DNA from: Eulemur rufifrons
Lineage: Eukaryota > Chordata > Mammalia > Primates > Lemuridae
Direction: 5' to 3'
DNA length: 64,000 bases
NCBI RefSeq assembly: GCF_041146395.1
Contig: NC_090989.1
Location: forward strand, 245,944,843-246,008,842
Shown here in pieces: positions 42,411-54,836 of the stretch. Both the position numbers and the translations under genes were made by a program. Every line of letters starts with the position of its first letter. The first letter of the stretch is position 1. Below the pieces are notes generated by a model. The model was not told where the DNA came from. It searched no databases and saw nothing but the letters and a program-made list of their open reading frames with translations.

Positions 42411-42752
42411 CTAAAGGTGAAGGCCAAGAGAGAAGTAAAGCGTCTGTCTGCCAGGGCAATGAAAGCTAGCTTCCAACCCATACTCTTCAAAGAGACTGAG
42501 ATCACAGGAGTGGAAGGGGCCGTAAGTTTAAAAAAAAAAAAAAAAAAGTTAGCTGATCAGTAAATCCAGAAACCAGAAGTTCAAGACATGAAAGTGAAAG
42601 GTTCGCCAGAATTTAGGACTATGAACCTCAAGCACCAGTGAGCACTTGGGATCGCCACACTTAATTAGTTAGCTCCAGCCGGCATCCTATCCCGCCGGTA
42701 GCCAGCCTTCTTCCAAAAAGCAGTTCGGGGAAGCGGCGAGAGGGGCACGCAC

Positions 42753-43028
42753 CTGCTGCAGAGAGCCCGAGACGCTGGAGGATGAGTCGGTGCTCCTCCG
42801 CTTCCGACGCTCACTGCTCCCGCCCCAGCAGCTGCCCCCGCTGCCACCACCGGTGACACTTCCACTGAAGCTAGCGTTCCCACAGCAGCTGACGCTCCCG
42901 CAGCCGCTGGTACTTCCACTGCCGCCACTGGCAAGGGCAGGCAGGAGGTCTGGGGCCGCAAGCGCCGCGGCTGCCTCCTGGCCGCTACGTTTGCGCCGCT
43001 TCTCCCGGGAAGACTTCTTCCCCGTCAT
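42753..43028 (-). CDS. CAAP1: CAAP1 exon 1, coding part (start codon to first donor)
   Basis: The exon encodes the N-terminal 92 residues of CAAP1, beginning MTGKKSSREKRRKRS. A basic, Lys/Arg-rich start (likely a nuclear-localisation-type patch) is followed by an Ala/Pro stretch, then a Gly/Ser/Cys-rich low-complexity tract (residues about 34-72), a second basic cluster ERRKRR and a Ser-rich end SLQQ. The donor reads CAGCAG|GTGCGT, and 276 nt leave phase 0. The chosen ATG has A at -3 and matches the start of the human protein as I remember it. The frame stays open upstream without another ATG as far as 43100. CAAP1 is reported to restrain caspase-10 and mitochondrial apoptosis; that role is family knowledge, not visible here. 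The exon lies in a CpG island. Confidence 0.95.
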
Positions 43029-43048
43029 GATCCCTCTGCTACAACCAT
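43025..43048 (-). other. Seven-codon uORF overlapping the CAAP1 start codon
   Basis: On the minus strand an ATG at 43048 opens a 7-codon frame (MVVAEGS) whose TGA stop (43027-43025) overlaps the CAAP1 ATG (43028-43026) as ATGA. It is the first minus-strand ATG after about 43199, so it will be in the leader if transcription starts between there and 43048. Its context has C at -3 and G at +4, weaker at -3 than the main start. Such an overlap suits termination-reinitiation or leaky scanning. The transcription start is not shown by the sequence. Confidence 0.6.
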
Positions 43049-43130
43049 GCGAAGAAAGTCCGCCGCTTCTGGACCGACTGAAGCCGGGATCAGGCTGCAA
43101 CCCGAGGCAGGCTCTAGCGTCGCAGGTGTA

Positions 43131-43144
43131 TGCGTCACTTCCGG
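43131..43144 (-). promoter_or_regulatory. CAAP1: ETS/CRE composite site upstream of CAAP1
   Basis: On the minus strand the sequence reads CCGGAAGTGACGCA: an ETS core (CCGGAAGT, GABP/ELK type) fused to a CRE-like half (TGACGCA). This composite is typical of housekeeping CpG-island promoters and usually sits within about 50 bases of the transcription start. It lies 103 bases upstream of the start codon. Binding is inferred from the motif only. Confidence 0.6.
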
Positions 43145-43215
43145 CCTCGTCGCAGACCGTGGTGAGGCGTTTCTAGAGATGCCAGCACCAATCGGGCTGC
43201 ATCTCCAGTCGCGGA

Positions 43216-44088
43216 GGTAGACTTGAGTTTGTGATTCAGTTCTAGCCGTAGTTTGCTTGTTTTTATACCTCTGCAGAGGGCGGAAGGTGGAGCTTGACGA
43301 GAGTTCTTTGACTTATTGGTACTGCTTTTTCACGTTTGTCATTTTAAAAAATATTGAATGAGGTAAAAGTGTAGTTTCTGATTTTTCCATTTTCTTTTGC
43401 CTCTAAATTTTATTTATGTTATTAACAACATTATAACAATAAAGAGGACTTAGGGGAAAGTAGTTTCATCTCATTATCGTCATCACCTGGGGAAATTATG
43501 TATTTCCTGCATAAAGTCCAAGATGGACAAGTAAAGGACTTGAGTTTTTGAAAATTGACTATGGGTCATAGCTTTATGATTGTTAGATTTTGTGGGCGAC
43601 AGTAATCTAAACAGAAGGCAAGTTTTAAAATCAAGGATCAAGGGCACATTTAAAAAAGTGTCACCATTTGCCTTCGGTGGTCTCAGCAGGGGGCTTTAGC
43701 GAACGAAGGCAAAAGGTAGAGCTTGGGGCAAAGCTAGCTGAGTGGTAGTAAACCTGTGCCTTTCCTTGGAGTAAGAAGCAATGTAAAAAAGAAACTAACT
43801 TTGACTACATTCCCAACTTATCTCATCATTCAACAGCTAATAAGTACCTAAAACAAACAAGACCAGGGTTAATAACCAGGGGTACTTCCAGTCCTAGGAA
43901 AACTGTCTTTTTCCCCCCAGGCCCTATTCTTAACTTTGCTTCCCAAGGTAAATGATGAGGCTGAGCCCGCTATGTTCCCACGGGTTCCGTATCAGCCTCA
44001 TTATGTATCATACCTGAAAAGAATGAAAGAGTTACTGTCACAGACAGGAAATATACATAAAATTAATAACACCTAATGTTTATGACCC
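43216..44088. other. Intergenic DNA upstream of CAAP1
   Basis: No gene or repeat was assigned. A perfect 10-base inverted repeat (TTTGCCTTCG at 43667-43676 and CGAAGGCAAA at 43704-43713) surrounds a 27-base G-rich loop. Confidence 0.45.
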
Positions 44089-44498
44089 TGTTATGGAGTA
44101 AATCGCGTACGAACAAAATTACTACCCTAACCTCAAAGTGACTGTATTTGGAGATAAGGCCATTCAGAAGCTAATTAAGGTTAAATGAGGTCTTATGGGT
44201 AGGGCCCTAATCTAAAATGACTGGTATCCTTATTTAAAAAAAAAGAAGAACAAGAACAAGAAGAGACACCATAGATTGTCCTCTCTCCTCAACATGCACA
44301 CAGAGGAAAGGCCATGTGAGGACACAGCAAAAAGGCAGCCTTCCACAAGTTAGGAAGAAAACCCTCACCAGAAACCAACCCAGTTGGCACCTTGATCTTT
44401 GACTTTTAACCTTCAGAATTGTGAAAAAATAAATTTCTATTGCTTAAGCCACCTAGTTTGTGGTCTTTTGTTATGGCAGCCTGAGCTAACTAATTCAA
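44089..44498 (+). mobile_element. MLT1-type (MaLR) solo LTR
   Basis: TGTTATGGAGTAAATCGCGT, TGTATTTGGAGATAAGGCCA, TGTGAGGACACAGCAAAAAG, GGCACCTTGATCTTTGACTT and TTGTTATGGCAGCCTGAGCT appear in LTR order. Confidence 0.88.
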
Positions 44499-45276
<778 letters not shown>

Positions 45277-45289
45277 TACATATATTTCT

Positions 45290-45425
45290 TTGTCTCCCTC
45301 TTGAATGTAAGCTCCATGAAATTAAAGACTTTGTTTACTTCTGTATTCCCAATACCCCACTGTCCTTAATAAAAATTTAGCACATAATACATTCTTGATT
45401 AAAACTGGTTGAGTGAATGATTGAA
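45290..45425 (+). mobile_element. L2 3' terminal fragment
   Basis: TGAATGTAAGCTCCATGAAA, CTGTATTCCCAATACCCCAC and TTAAAACTGGTTGAGTGAAT match the very end of L2. Confidence 0.72.
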
Positions 45426-46225
45426 TAATTGCAGGTGGAAAACCAGATTGATACAAGATTATATTAGTTCACTAGATAATGCGAGTAAAAGTACCTAGTA
45501 AAATTAATGCTAGAAACTAGTCTTTAATAAAGGAGGTCAATAGGAGGCTTGCAGTGCTCTTACAACACAGGGCAGAAAGACTTAGCTGCTACTCTGACAA
45601 TGACAATCAAGTGGGCTTTGGAACCACAGGTACAAATTGCTTTCTACATGGGATTCTACAGAGTAGAGGACAGGGAAAGAACTTTGATTCATGCTAAGAA
45701 CATGGCATAGAGATATCACAAGGCTGACTTAGAGCCAGAGAGATGTTACTGTCTATTTAGGTTGAACTATATGAAATTGCCTTATTTTGTAGGTCAAAAG
45801 TGGTTGAATTTTGACAGTTTCAAGGCCCAGCACTAAACGTTGTTCAGACTTAAAACTCTGCAAACAAATGCAGACTGTTTTTTCTGCCCCTAGAAAAAGT
45901 GTATCGGAGGGTATACAGAGATTGGTATGCATATGCCATTTTCAGCAACGCACTAAGCATTGATAATGACTGCCAGGGATGGCATGCCCTAATGCTAGAG
46001 TCAATCAGTACTGGGATTTCATAAAGAGATACTAGGTGAGAAATTTGCTCTTTCACCTTATGTGATGAACTATAAGGAAATTACATCATAGCTGCTAGTT
46101 GACATGTTCTCTGTCTCGTGATGAATTCTAAGGAAATGAGGCTGACAAAAGATACTTGCTGAAACAAGAAATAGAAAATCCTGATGCTATCATCATTAGT
46201 GAGCCAATGTAATTCTTTTTTTTTT
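45426..46225. other. Intergenic DNA, nothing recognised
   Basis: Unassigned sequence. Confidence 0.45.
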
Positions 46226-46645
46226 TTTACCATTAAGCTTATCTCTCAGGTACAACATAAAGTCCTAATTAATACAATATACAACATGTAAGACCTTCCA
46301 TAATCTGAACAGCATTTTTCTCTTCAGGTACATCTCTCTCCTAGAAATATACCCTCCAGGCCTATTCAATAACCCTACTTCTACTTATCTTACTTTATAG
46401 AAGATTCAAGTATGACCTATTTAAAACCTTTCCAAGTCATTTCCATCATAAATCCTGCTGAATTAACCACTTCTTTTGTAACCCACTGTCCTCCCTACAG
46501 AGTATCCAAAACTTTACTGCAGGCACTTGCTCAATATCCTCTCCAATACACTATTAGTTCCCATCAACAGAGGCCATGTATTACACAGCTTTGTTGTCTC
46601 AACACCTAATACATTGCTTGGAATAAACTAAGGATTCAAATATTT
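46226..46645 (+). mobile_element. L2 3' part
   Basis: ACAACATAAAGTCCTAATTA, AAGACCTTCCATAATCTGAA, TCAACACCTAATACATTGCT and CAAATATTTGTTAAAATTC fit a decayed L2 3' end. Confidence 0.7.
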
Positions 46646-46696
46646 GTTAAAATTCTGTTAACAGAAAAAAACAACTTCCGTAAAATAATTTAAGGA

Positions 46697-46917
46697 GGTT
46701 TATTCTGAGCCAGGATGAGTAACCATGGCCCAGGGATCCACAAATCCAATCCTGAGTAAGTGGTCCTGAGGCAGCTGGGTTACAGTTTGGTTTCATGCAT
46801 TTTAGGGAGACAGGAATTGCAGGTAAATTACTTACTCAGGGGACTAATTACTCAAGGCTTCTTGGATTTGTGGATCCCTGAGCCATGGTCTTTCATATTT
46901 GCTGAGAATAAATCTCT
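46697..46917. repeat. Imperfect inverted repeat, arms of about 65 bases
   Basis: The left arm (46697-46761) contains CCATGGCCCAGGGATCCACA, then AATCC and CTGAGTAAGT. The right arm (46830-46917) contains ACTTACTCAGG, a 23-base insertion, then GGATTTGTGGATCCCTGAGC, CATGG and GCTGAGAATAAATC. The central loop is about 68 bases. It may lie inside an LTR-like old repeat (about 46680-47350), whose family I could not name. Confidence 0.8.
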
Positions 46918-47594
46918 TTACATTATTTTACAGTTTGTTTGTTTTTTTTGTCTGTTAATTCTTGTGCCCAAAATGGGGCTCAGAGAAGACTGGGGACTTC
47001 CCAGAGGAGTAGCCCAAACATGGTACTAGGTACTGACATCTCCCCTTGAGCCCCTCAACTCTGAGCTTCTCCTTGGGTTGAACTGGTACATCCTTCTGAG
47101 CTACAGGCCTCATGCTCTGATGGTCTTTGCTTTATTCTGATCTCTGTTCTTTTCCCAGGAAGTTGTTGTTTGGGATCCTAATTTTGATGTGGAGGTGCAT
47201 ACTAAAGAGTCCTCTCCATTGCCTCTTCCTCTGAAAATTAATCTCAATTGGCTTATCTGCCCATTTGGGCAAAAAACTGAACTGCCCTTTTTGTAGAGGA
47301 ATGAGAGACTGGGCATCTGAGCTCCACTACACTAAACCCTAGATTACAGTTCAGTTCATCTTTAAAAAAAGAAAAAGAAAAAAAGTAGGAAACAAATATT
47401 CTAAAAATGAGGAAAAACAAGAATAACTCCCTTCAGGCACCTCAGTTGGTTTATGGTATCTGTACTTGAAAGTATTTGTTTAAATGGAAAGGTTCAAAGG
47501 CTTGTCAGGTTTTCTAGGACTCTAGCTGGTTATATAGTATGGTCGGTCTATTCTTGAGCACATTTTTAAACTGATGAGCAAATTACATCAAGGA
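46918..47594. other. Intergenic DNA, possible old LTR-derived sequence
   Basis: TTGTCTGTTAATTCTTGTGC and GGGCTCAGAGAAGACTGGGG look LTR-like, but I cannot assign a family. A GAAAAAGAAAAAAAG purine run lies near 47370. No gene was seen. Confidence 0.4.
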
Positions 47595-47926
<332 letters not shown>

Positions 47927-48214
47927 TTACTTCAAGGAAAATTCAGAGCTCAAACATTTAACCTTCAACTATAGAATTAAAAGGTCAAGTCTTTTTAAAT
48001 TCTTTGTCTATCTCTCTATTTTCTTTTTATCCTACTCTAAATCTTCTGTCTATTGGTGTTGAGATAAAACTCACTAGTTATGGTATTACTAATTCAAGCC
48101 TACTTAGAAATCTTCTTTTTCTTGTATACTTCAACCAATTCTAGTTAAAATGTACACATTAAAAACTCACTTGAAAATGAAGAAAAAAAGGGATAAAAGA
48201 GGTTTTTAAAAATC

Positions 48215-48528
48215 AGGACAAGCATGGTGGCTCATGCCTGTCAACCTAGTACTTTGGGAGGCCAAAGGTGAGAGGATTGATGGAGGCCAGGAATCCAAGA
48301 CCATCCTGGGAAACATAGCAAGACCCTGTCTATACAAAAATAAAAATAAAAAAATAGCTGGGCACAGTGGTGTGTGCCTATAATCCTAGCTACTTGGGAG
48401 GTTGAGGCCGGAGGACCACTTAATACCAGGAGTTTGAGGCTGCAATGAGCTATGATCACATGATTGCACTCCAGCTTGGGTGACAGAGACCCTGTCTCTA
48501 AAAAATATTAAAACAAAACAAAACAGGA
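48215..48528 (+). mobile_element. Alu, older type
   Basis: GGACAAGCATGGTGGCTCAT to an AAAACAAAACAAAACA tail, with many substitutions. Confidence 0.87.
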
Positions 48529-48562
48529 CAACCTAATGGTTAACCTAGACAAAAAAATTATT

Positions 48563-48698
48563 TGCTGGGCACAGTGGCCCATGCCTGTAATTCCAGCAGT
48601 TTGGGAGGTGGAGGCAGGAGGATCCCTTGAGGCCAGGAGTTTAAGACCAGCCTAGACAACATAGCAAGACCCTGTCTCTACAAAAAAATAATAAATAG
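48563..48698 (+). mobile_element. Alu left monomer (FLAM-like)
   Basis: GCTGGGCACAGTGGCCCATG to CCCTGTCTCTACAAAAAAAT, with no right arm. Confidence 0.82.
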
Positions 48699-49342
48699 AA
48701 TCAAACTGCCATGGAAACTACTTTACCCAAAATTTTTTTCCGCAGCTTTCATTTTAGTCATGTGAAAAAGTTGGAATTTTGTCAGAAATAATTTGGATCC
48801 ATCAGTCTTTTGTAAACCGGTGAGTTTGTATTGCTATTTCATTGCTAGAGTTCCAAAATAAATGCTACTGGATCTTTGTTTTTGTGCAAGTGTATGTGTT
48901 TAGATGTGTTTTCTGTATGTATATGTAGTATATGTTGTATCTACATGGTACTAAATTGCTTATAAATAAGAGTGTTCATAAATTAAGTAGATAAGCACAA
49001 ATGTTTTTCCAGTTCTTGTGAATTTACTAAATCTTTGGTAAATAAGCTGGTTTTAAAAAAAAAATTATTGGTAAAGTAAAAATAAAAATGTTTTCAAAAT
49101 TTTCAGTATGCATTTTTGCTTGGGTTTACTGTTCTGTTTTATATTGTCTCTGATAGATATTTTTAAATGTCATGGTATGATGCAAAGGTTATAAAACTAT
49201 AAACCCAGCCAGAAACAAAATGATCTTTGTGTGATTTTTGATAAGACTAATGGACTACTATTGGTTTAATGAAAACATCTCAATCTTTTGAGTTATCTGC
49301 AAAAATATCCATGTGTTTAAGTTTCTAACTTAGATAACATTT
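48699..49342. other. Intergenic DNA, nothing recognised
   Basis: AT-rich sequence left of the U6 retrocopy. No snRNA promoter elements were seen. Confidence 0.5.
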
Positions 49343-49357
49343 AATATTCACAGGCTT

Positions 49358-49363
49358 GTGCTC

Positions 49364-49414
<51 letters not shown>

Positions 49415-49459
49415 GGCCCCTGCGCAAGGATGACACGCAAATTCGTGAAGCGTTCCATA
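49358..49459 (+). pseudogene. U6 snRNA retrocopy, near full length
   Basis: Positions 1-102 of U6 snRNA are present with no difference from the mammalian sequence as I remember it, including GTGCTCGCTTCGGCAGCACA, the ACAGAGA box and AGCATGGCCCCTGCGCAAGG. The terminal U run is replaced by a poly(A) tail that has become an AATA repeat. Perfect 14-base duplications (AATATTCACAGGCT) flank it at 49343-49356 and 49499-49512. There is no U6 upstream promoter (the left flank is ordinary AT-rich DNA), so it is a young L1-mobilised pseudogene and probably silent. Confidence 0.95.
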
Positions 49460-49512
49460 AAAAAAAAAAATATAAAAAAATAAATAAATAAATAAATAAA
49501 TATTCACAGGCT
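49460..49512 (+). repeat. Poly(A)-derived (AATA)n tail and right target-site duplication of the U6 retrocopy
   Basis: An A run passes into AAATAAATAAATAAATAAAT and ends in the 14-base duplication. It shows microsatellite birth from a retroposon tail. Confidence 0.85.
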
Positions 49513-49529
49513 ATAAAAATGGTCAATAA

Positions 49530-49700
49530 AGCCAGGCATAGTGGTGCATGCCTGTAGTCCCAGCTAGTCAGAAGGCTAACACAGGAGGATTGCTTGAGCC
49601 CAGGATTTGGAGGTTGCAGTGAGCAATGACAATGCCACTGCACTCTAGACTATGAGGCAGAGCAAGACCCAGTCTCAAAAAAAAAAAAAAGAAAAGAAAT
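49530..49700 (+). mobile_element. Alu right monomer (FRAM-like)
   Basis: AGCCAGGCATAGTGGTGCAT runs to CAAGACCCAGTCTCAAAAAA, corresponding only to the Alu right arm. Confidence 0.82.
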
Positions 49701-50510
<810 letters not shown>

Positions 50511-50984
50511 CAAAATATGGATTTAGAAAGGAAATAAAACAAGATAAAAAGAAACAGTAATTAGGAGAGAGAGAGATGTCAAGAAAGTTAAAAATATGAA
50601 AATACATTTTTGGTAAAGTTTAAAAGAAAATAATTTTGCATGACAAAAAATGCTTGAGTTAAGGGGATCTGCTAATCAGAAAGCATGCCACAATATAATG
50701 ATTCAAAGTGATCTGTTAAGCAAATTGATGGCCTGACGGTGTGATTTAACTTTTGCTATGCATGGCTTTAAGTCCAGTTTGCATTTAGTCTAAACTCTAA
50801 AAGGGAGTGGGTGTAAGGAGGTGTGTCCAATATTCCTTACCTTCATGGCTGATAACTCAGTTTTAAGATTTTTCTGGGGTCTCCTTGGCAAAGAGGGAGT
50901 CCATTTAGTTGGGGGACAGGTTTAGATTTTATTTTTAGCTTACAATTCTGAACTGAAAATTTCAGGACCCATATAGCTTCTATA
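50511..50984. other. Intergenic DNA, nothing recognised
   Basis: Unassigned sequence with a short GA run at about 50565. Confidence 0.45.
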
Positions 50985-51470
50985 ATATCACTGTGGTAAA
51001 TTGCATTAATGACCTCAATTCTTCACCTCTCCCTGTATCCATGCTCTTTGCCTTGTAATTCAGCAATGCCCTCCTGTTATAGGTGAGAGACAATTCCTTG
51101 ACCTTGAGCTCAGCCATCTGACTTACTTTGGCCACGTAGATGTGCAGCAAATGGAGTCTCAAAAAAAGCTGTGCCATTAGGATGATTGAGTCTTGTACTT
51201 CCACCATCACCATGAAAATTATATAACCAGGGTGGCTAACTATTCCCAGGAGAATGATGAGAAACAAGTAGAGTTGAGTTGCACTAACTAAGCTCCCCAG
51301 CCAAGCCCCACCTAAAGCAGAGTTCTCAGCCAACCTACAGACACATGAATGAGCCCAGCCAGGACCAGCCAACCCCAAGCTTGTAACTACTAAACTAAAT
51401 AAATGTCATTATTTTTGTTGTTGCAAGTTGCACAGTATTACTGTGGCTACAGTTAACTGATATGCACACT
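50985..51470 (+). mobile_element. Probable MaLR-type LTR
   Basis: Blocks such as GTGGTAAATTGCATTAATGA, GACTTACTTTGGCCACGTAG, ACACATGAATGAGCCCAGCC and TACAGTTAACTGATATGCAC follow the order of old MLT1-like LTRs. A 132-codon minus-strand open frame crosses it by chance. Confidence 0.6.
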
Positions 51471-51859
51471 TTCTAGAGCTATTTCTATGCTAGCAGTAAG
51501 AAGTTTCCAAAACTGGTTTGATATTGTCACTATTCAGTGCACAGAAAAGAAGACTTAGAAGAAATCTTGAGACTACTCCTAGGGCTATGAGTAGATGTGA
51601 TCCTTACATTCCAACAGAAACACCTTTTATTAATATTTAATGGTGAGGTTCTGTGGCATTATAGGAAGCTTAAAAGAAGTATAAGTATGTTTGTGTTTAG
51701 AGTTCCAAACAATTTTATAAAAATTTTTCAGGATTACTCCCCATGGGCATTTTCTCCTAGTAGAAATGAAACCTAATTTTTTTTTTTTCCCCTTTTGGAT
51801 GTTGTTTGTACACAGCAGTCACTCTTACTCTTAAAGAAGACAGTAGCCTTGCAGTGTCT
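51471..51859. other. Intergenic DNA, nothing recognised
   Basis: Unassigned sequence. Confidence 0.45.
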
Positions 51860-52020
51860 TTGGAAGCAACACTTGCTAAGCACTTATGCGGCCATCATTT
51901 TGCTAGGCTTTTACATGGATATCTTATTCTTCTGTCTTAAGAGGTCCTACTGTATAGATGATTACACTGGGGCAGAGGTTAGCAACTTGCCTTAATTGTT
52001 TAGTAAGTGGTAGGAATGTT
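51860..52020 (-). repeat. MIR element
   Basis: CACTTGCTAAGCACTTATGC, GTATAGATGATTACACTGGG and AGCAACTTGCCTTAATTGTT match the reverse complement of MIR. Confidence 0.72.
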
Positions 52021-52879
52021 ATTGAAATGAATGCCTTTTGAACTGCTAAGACAGTGCTATTTCACTATATTATACTGTAGCTCTGGTTGCTTTTACTATT
52101 AAACAACTTAAATGATAATAGAAGCAAACATTTCTTGAATTTATAAGTTCCTTTGAGGACACAGGAATGAAAGAAATGTGGTTTGATGCCTTAAGACCAC
52201 TTTCTTCTGATCTGTGTCAAGCTTACATGGCACTACCAGCCACCATAGTTGCTATTATAATAAAGTGAAGTGGCCACCACAAAATATTTTTCTCCATATT
52301 GATATCCAGTTTGCAACATCATTTATTAAATACCATTCTCTTCTCCATTGTTGGTTACTACAGACTTGTCATATAGATTTACTTGATCTCTTTCAGTTTC
52401 TTCACCTGTACAGTACCTACTTCATAGAGACAATGACAAATTATGCATATACAACTAGCATAAGGTAATTATGCATGCTATCTAGTTTACCTAAATTTAA
52501 GCCTGTTCTTTGCATTGTTACTTAACTGGATTGATTTAAATCAAGTTGCAAACCATTGTAGTAAACACTGCCATTTGAATATTTATTTTTCTGATTTATT
52601 ACAATGTGTTCAGGAATCACAAAATCAAGTTTTCAGCCTCAGCACCTCATTCTAGGCCTAGGACTAATATCAGGCTATCTACTTCACGGAAGGCCTGAGT
52701 CAGCTTTCTCCTCTTTACAGCTTCCATTACCCACCTTATTACTCCCTAGGAAGCTCAGATATAATGCCATCAAATCAAAATAACAAATATACCTCATCTC
52801 TAAAGTATTCTTGCCAAGATAGTTTAATCTCAATCTAACCAAGCCTCTGGACCTAGTTTTCAGTTTACAGGAAATAGGT
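52021..52879. other. Intergenic DNA with one MIR-like fragment
   Basis: A plus-strand MIR-like piece lies near 52390-52450 (TTTCAGTTTCTTCACCTGTA). The rest was not assigned. Confidence 0.45.
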
Positions 52880-53415
52880 GTCACAGGCAGACTCTAAGGT
52901 GGCCCCCAATGATCCCTACCCCTGGTATTCACAGCCTTGTGTAATCCACTCCCCTTGAGTAACTCGCTTCAAACCAATAGAATACCTTGATATTGAGATG
53001 TCACTTCTATGATTATATTATAAAGATGCCAACTTTGGTCCTTCTAACAGACTCTCTCCCTTGCTGGCTTTGATGAAGCAAGTTGCAATGCTAGGAAGGC
53101 TCATATGGTAAAAAACTGAGGGCAGTCTCTGGCCAATAGCTAGTTAGGAACTGAGATCCTCAGTCCAACAACCTTAAAAGAACTGAACACCAACTATGTG
53201 AGCTTGAACATGGATCCTTCCCCAGTCAAGCCTTTAGATGAGACACCAGCCTTGGCTGATACTTTGATTGCAGCCTCATGGGAAATAAAGAAGTAGAGGA
53301 TCCAGCTAAGCTATGCCAAGATTCCCAAAGCACAGAAAATTTGAGATAATAAACGTGTTGTTTTAAGTCCCTAAAGTTTTGGGGTAATTTATTAAGTAGT
53401 AATAGATAACTACAC
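52880..53415 (+). mobile_element. MLT1-type (MaLR) LTR
   Basis: AGACTCTAAGGTGGCCCCCA, ACAGACTCTCTCCCTTGCTG, GCTGATACTTTGATTGCAGC, AATAAACGTGTTGTTTTAAG and TAGTAATAGATAACTACACA appear in LTR order. Confidence 0.82.
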
Positions 53416-53649
53416 AGAAGCGTTATAGGAATATGTTTTACAAATACAAAGAAATTCCAGGTGCTTTACATTTGGGAGTAGCCTAGACACTTCAAAAAGT
53501 CAATGCTATTTTAAAAAGATGGACTATTCTAGATTGACAGCAAAAACACATATAACCGAAATACTAAATACTAATACATAAAACTTTATTATATTAGATT
53601 AGGTCCTTTGAAAACAAAAGTTATAAAACGCATTCTCAGGGGAACAAGA

Positions 53650-54310
<661 letters not shown>

Positions 54311-54489
54311 CAAGGGAAAGAAATGTTAAATGAAGTCTTCAAAATCATATTTATAATCACAAATACATTGCACATAATTTTTTACAGAAAAACACATTAG
54401 AAATTAGAGTAATTAGAAATTTTTCTTAAAAGACTGAATAACATTTTCTAATCTCAAGTCCAAAATTCTCTCTCAAGACCTCTAGGAAG

Positions 54490-54821
54490 GGCCAGGCATG
54501 GTGGCTCACACCTGTAATCCTACCATTCTGGGAGGCGAAAGTAGGAGGATCGCTTGAGGTTAGGAGTTTGAGACCAGTCTGAGTAAGAGCGAGACCCTGT
54601 CTCTATAAAAATAGAAAAAATTAGCCAGGCAACTAAAAATAGAAACAAAAAAAAATGAGCCAGGCACGGTGGCAAATGCCTGTAGTCCCAGCTACTTGGG
54701 AGGCTGAAGCAGGAGGATTACTTGAGTCCAGGAGTTTGAGGTTACTGTGAGCTAGGCTAACGCCACAGCACTCTAGTCGGGACAGGAGTGAGACCCTGTC
54801 TCAATCAATCAATAAAAAATA
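54490..54821 (+). mobile_element. Alu, strepsirrhine type with a different middle segment
   Basis: The middle reads AAAATTAGCCAGGCAACTAA then AAATAGAAACAAAAAAAAAT. The tail is TCAATCAATCAATAAAAAAT. AGACCTCTAGGAAG is duplicated at both ends. Confidence 0.93.
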
Positions 54822-54836
54822 AAGACCTCTAGGAAG

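Larger units (their letters stand above)
42660..43215. promoter_or_regulatory. CAAP1: CpG island and CAAP1 promoter region
   Basis: This is the only strongly GC-rich, CpG-dense stretch in an otherwise AT-rich window. It covers the 5' end of CAAP1 intron 1, coding exon 1, the leader and about 170 bases upstream of the start codon. No clear TATA box is seen at a suitable distance, so a broad CpG-island promoter is likely. The nearest plus-strand gene signal is absent, so I do not claim a bidirectional promoter. Confidence 0.85.

Noticed and set aside
42665..42961. 98-codon minus-strand frame in another phase of CAAP1 exon 1
   Set aside because: It is an Ala/Val-rich shadow of the CAAP1 frame running past the real splice donor.
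42790..43176. 128-codon plus-strand open frame over the CAAP1 promoter and exon 1
   Set aside because: It is antisense to a confirmed coding exon in a GC-rich island, where long chance frames are common. The product is Leu/Pro low-complexity with no family likeness.
43029..43215. Bidirectional promoter with a divergent plus-strand gene
   Set aside because: No plus-strand start, splice donor or coding exon was found between 43 and 57 kb.
43667..43713. 10-base perfect inverted repeat with a 27-base loop
   Set aside because: It is too short to mean more than chance in a 64-kb window and has no U run or gene context for a terminator or histone-type stem.
49358..49459. A functional U6 gene
   Set aside because: The poly(A) tail, exact target-site duplications and lack of an upstream promoter show it is a retrocopy.
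50980..51378. 132-codon minus-strand open frame
   Set aside because: It lies within a probable MaLR LTR in reverse and shows no domain, splice site or Kozak support. Membrane-like stretches are chance in T-rich DNA.
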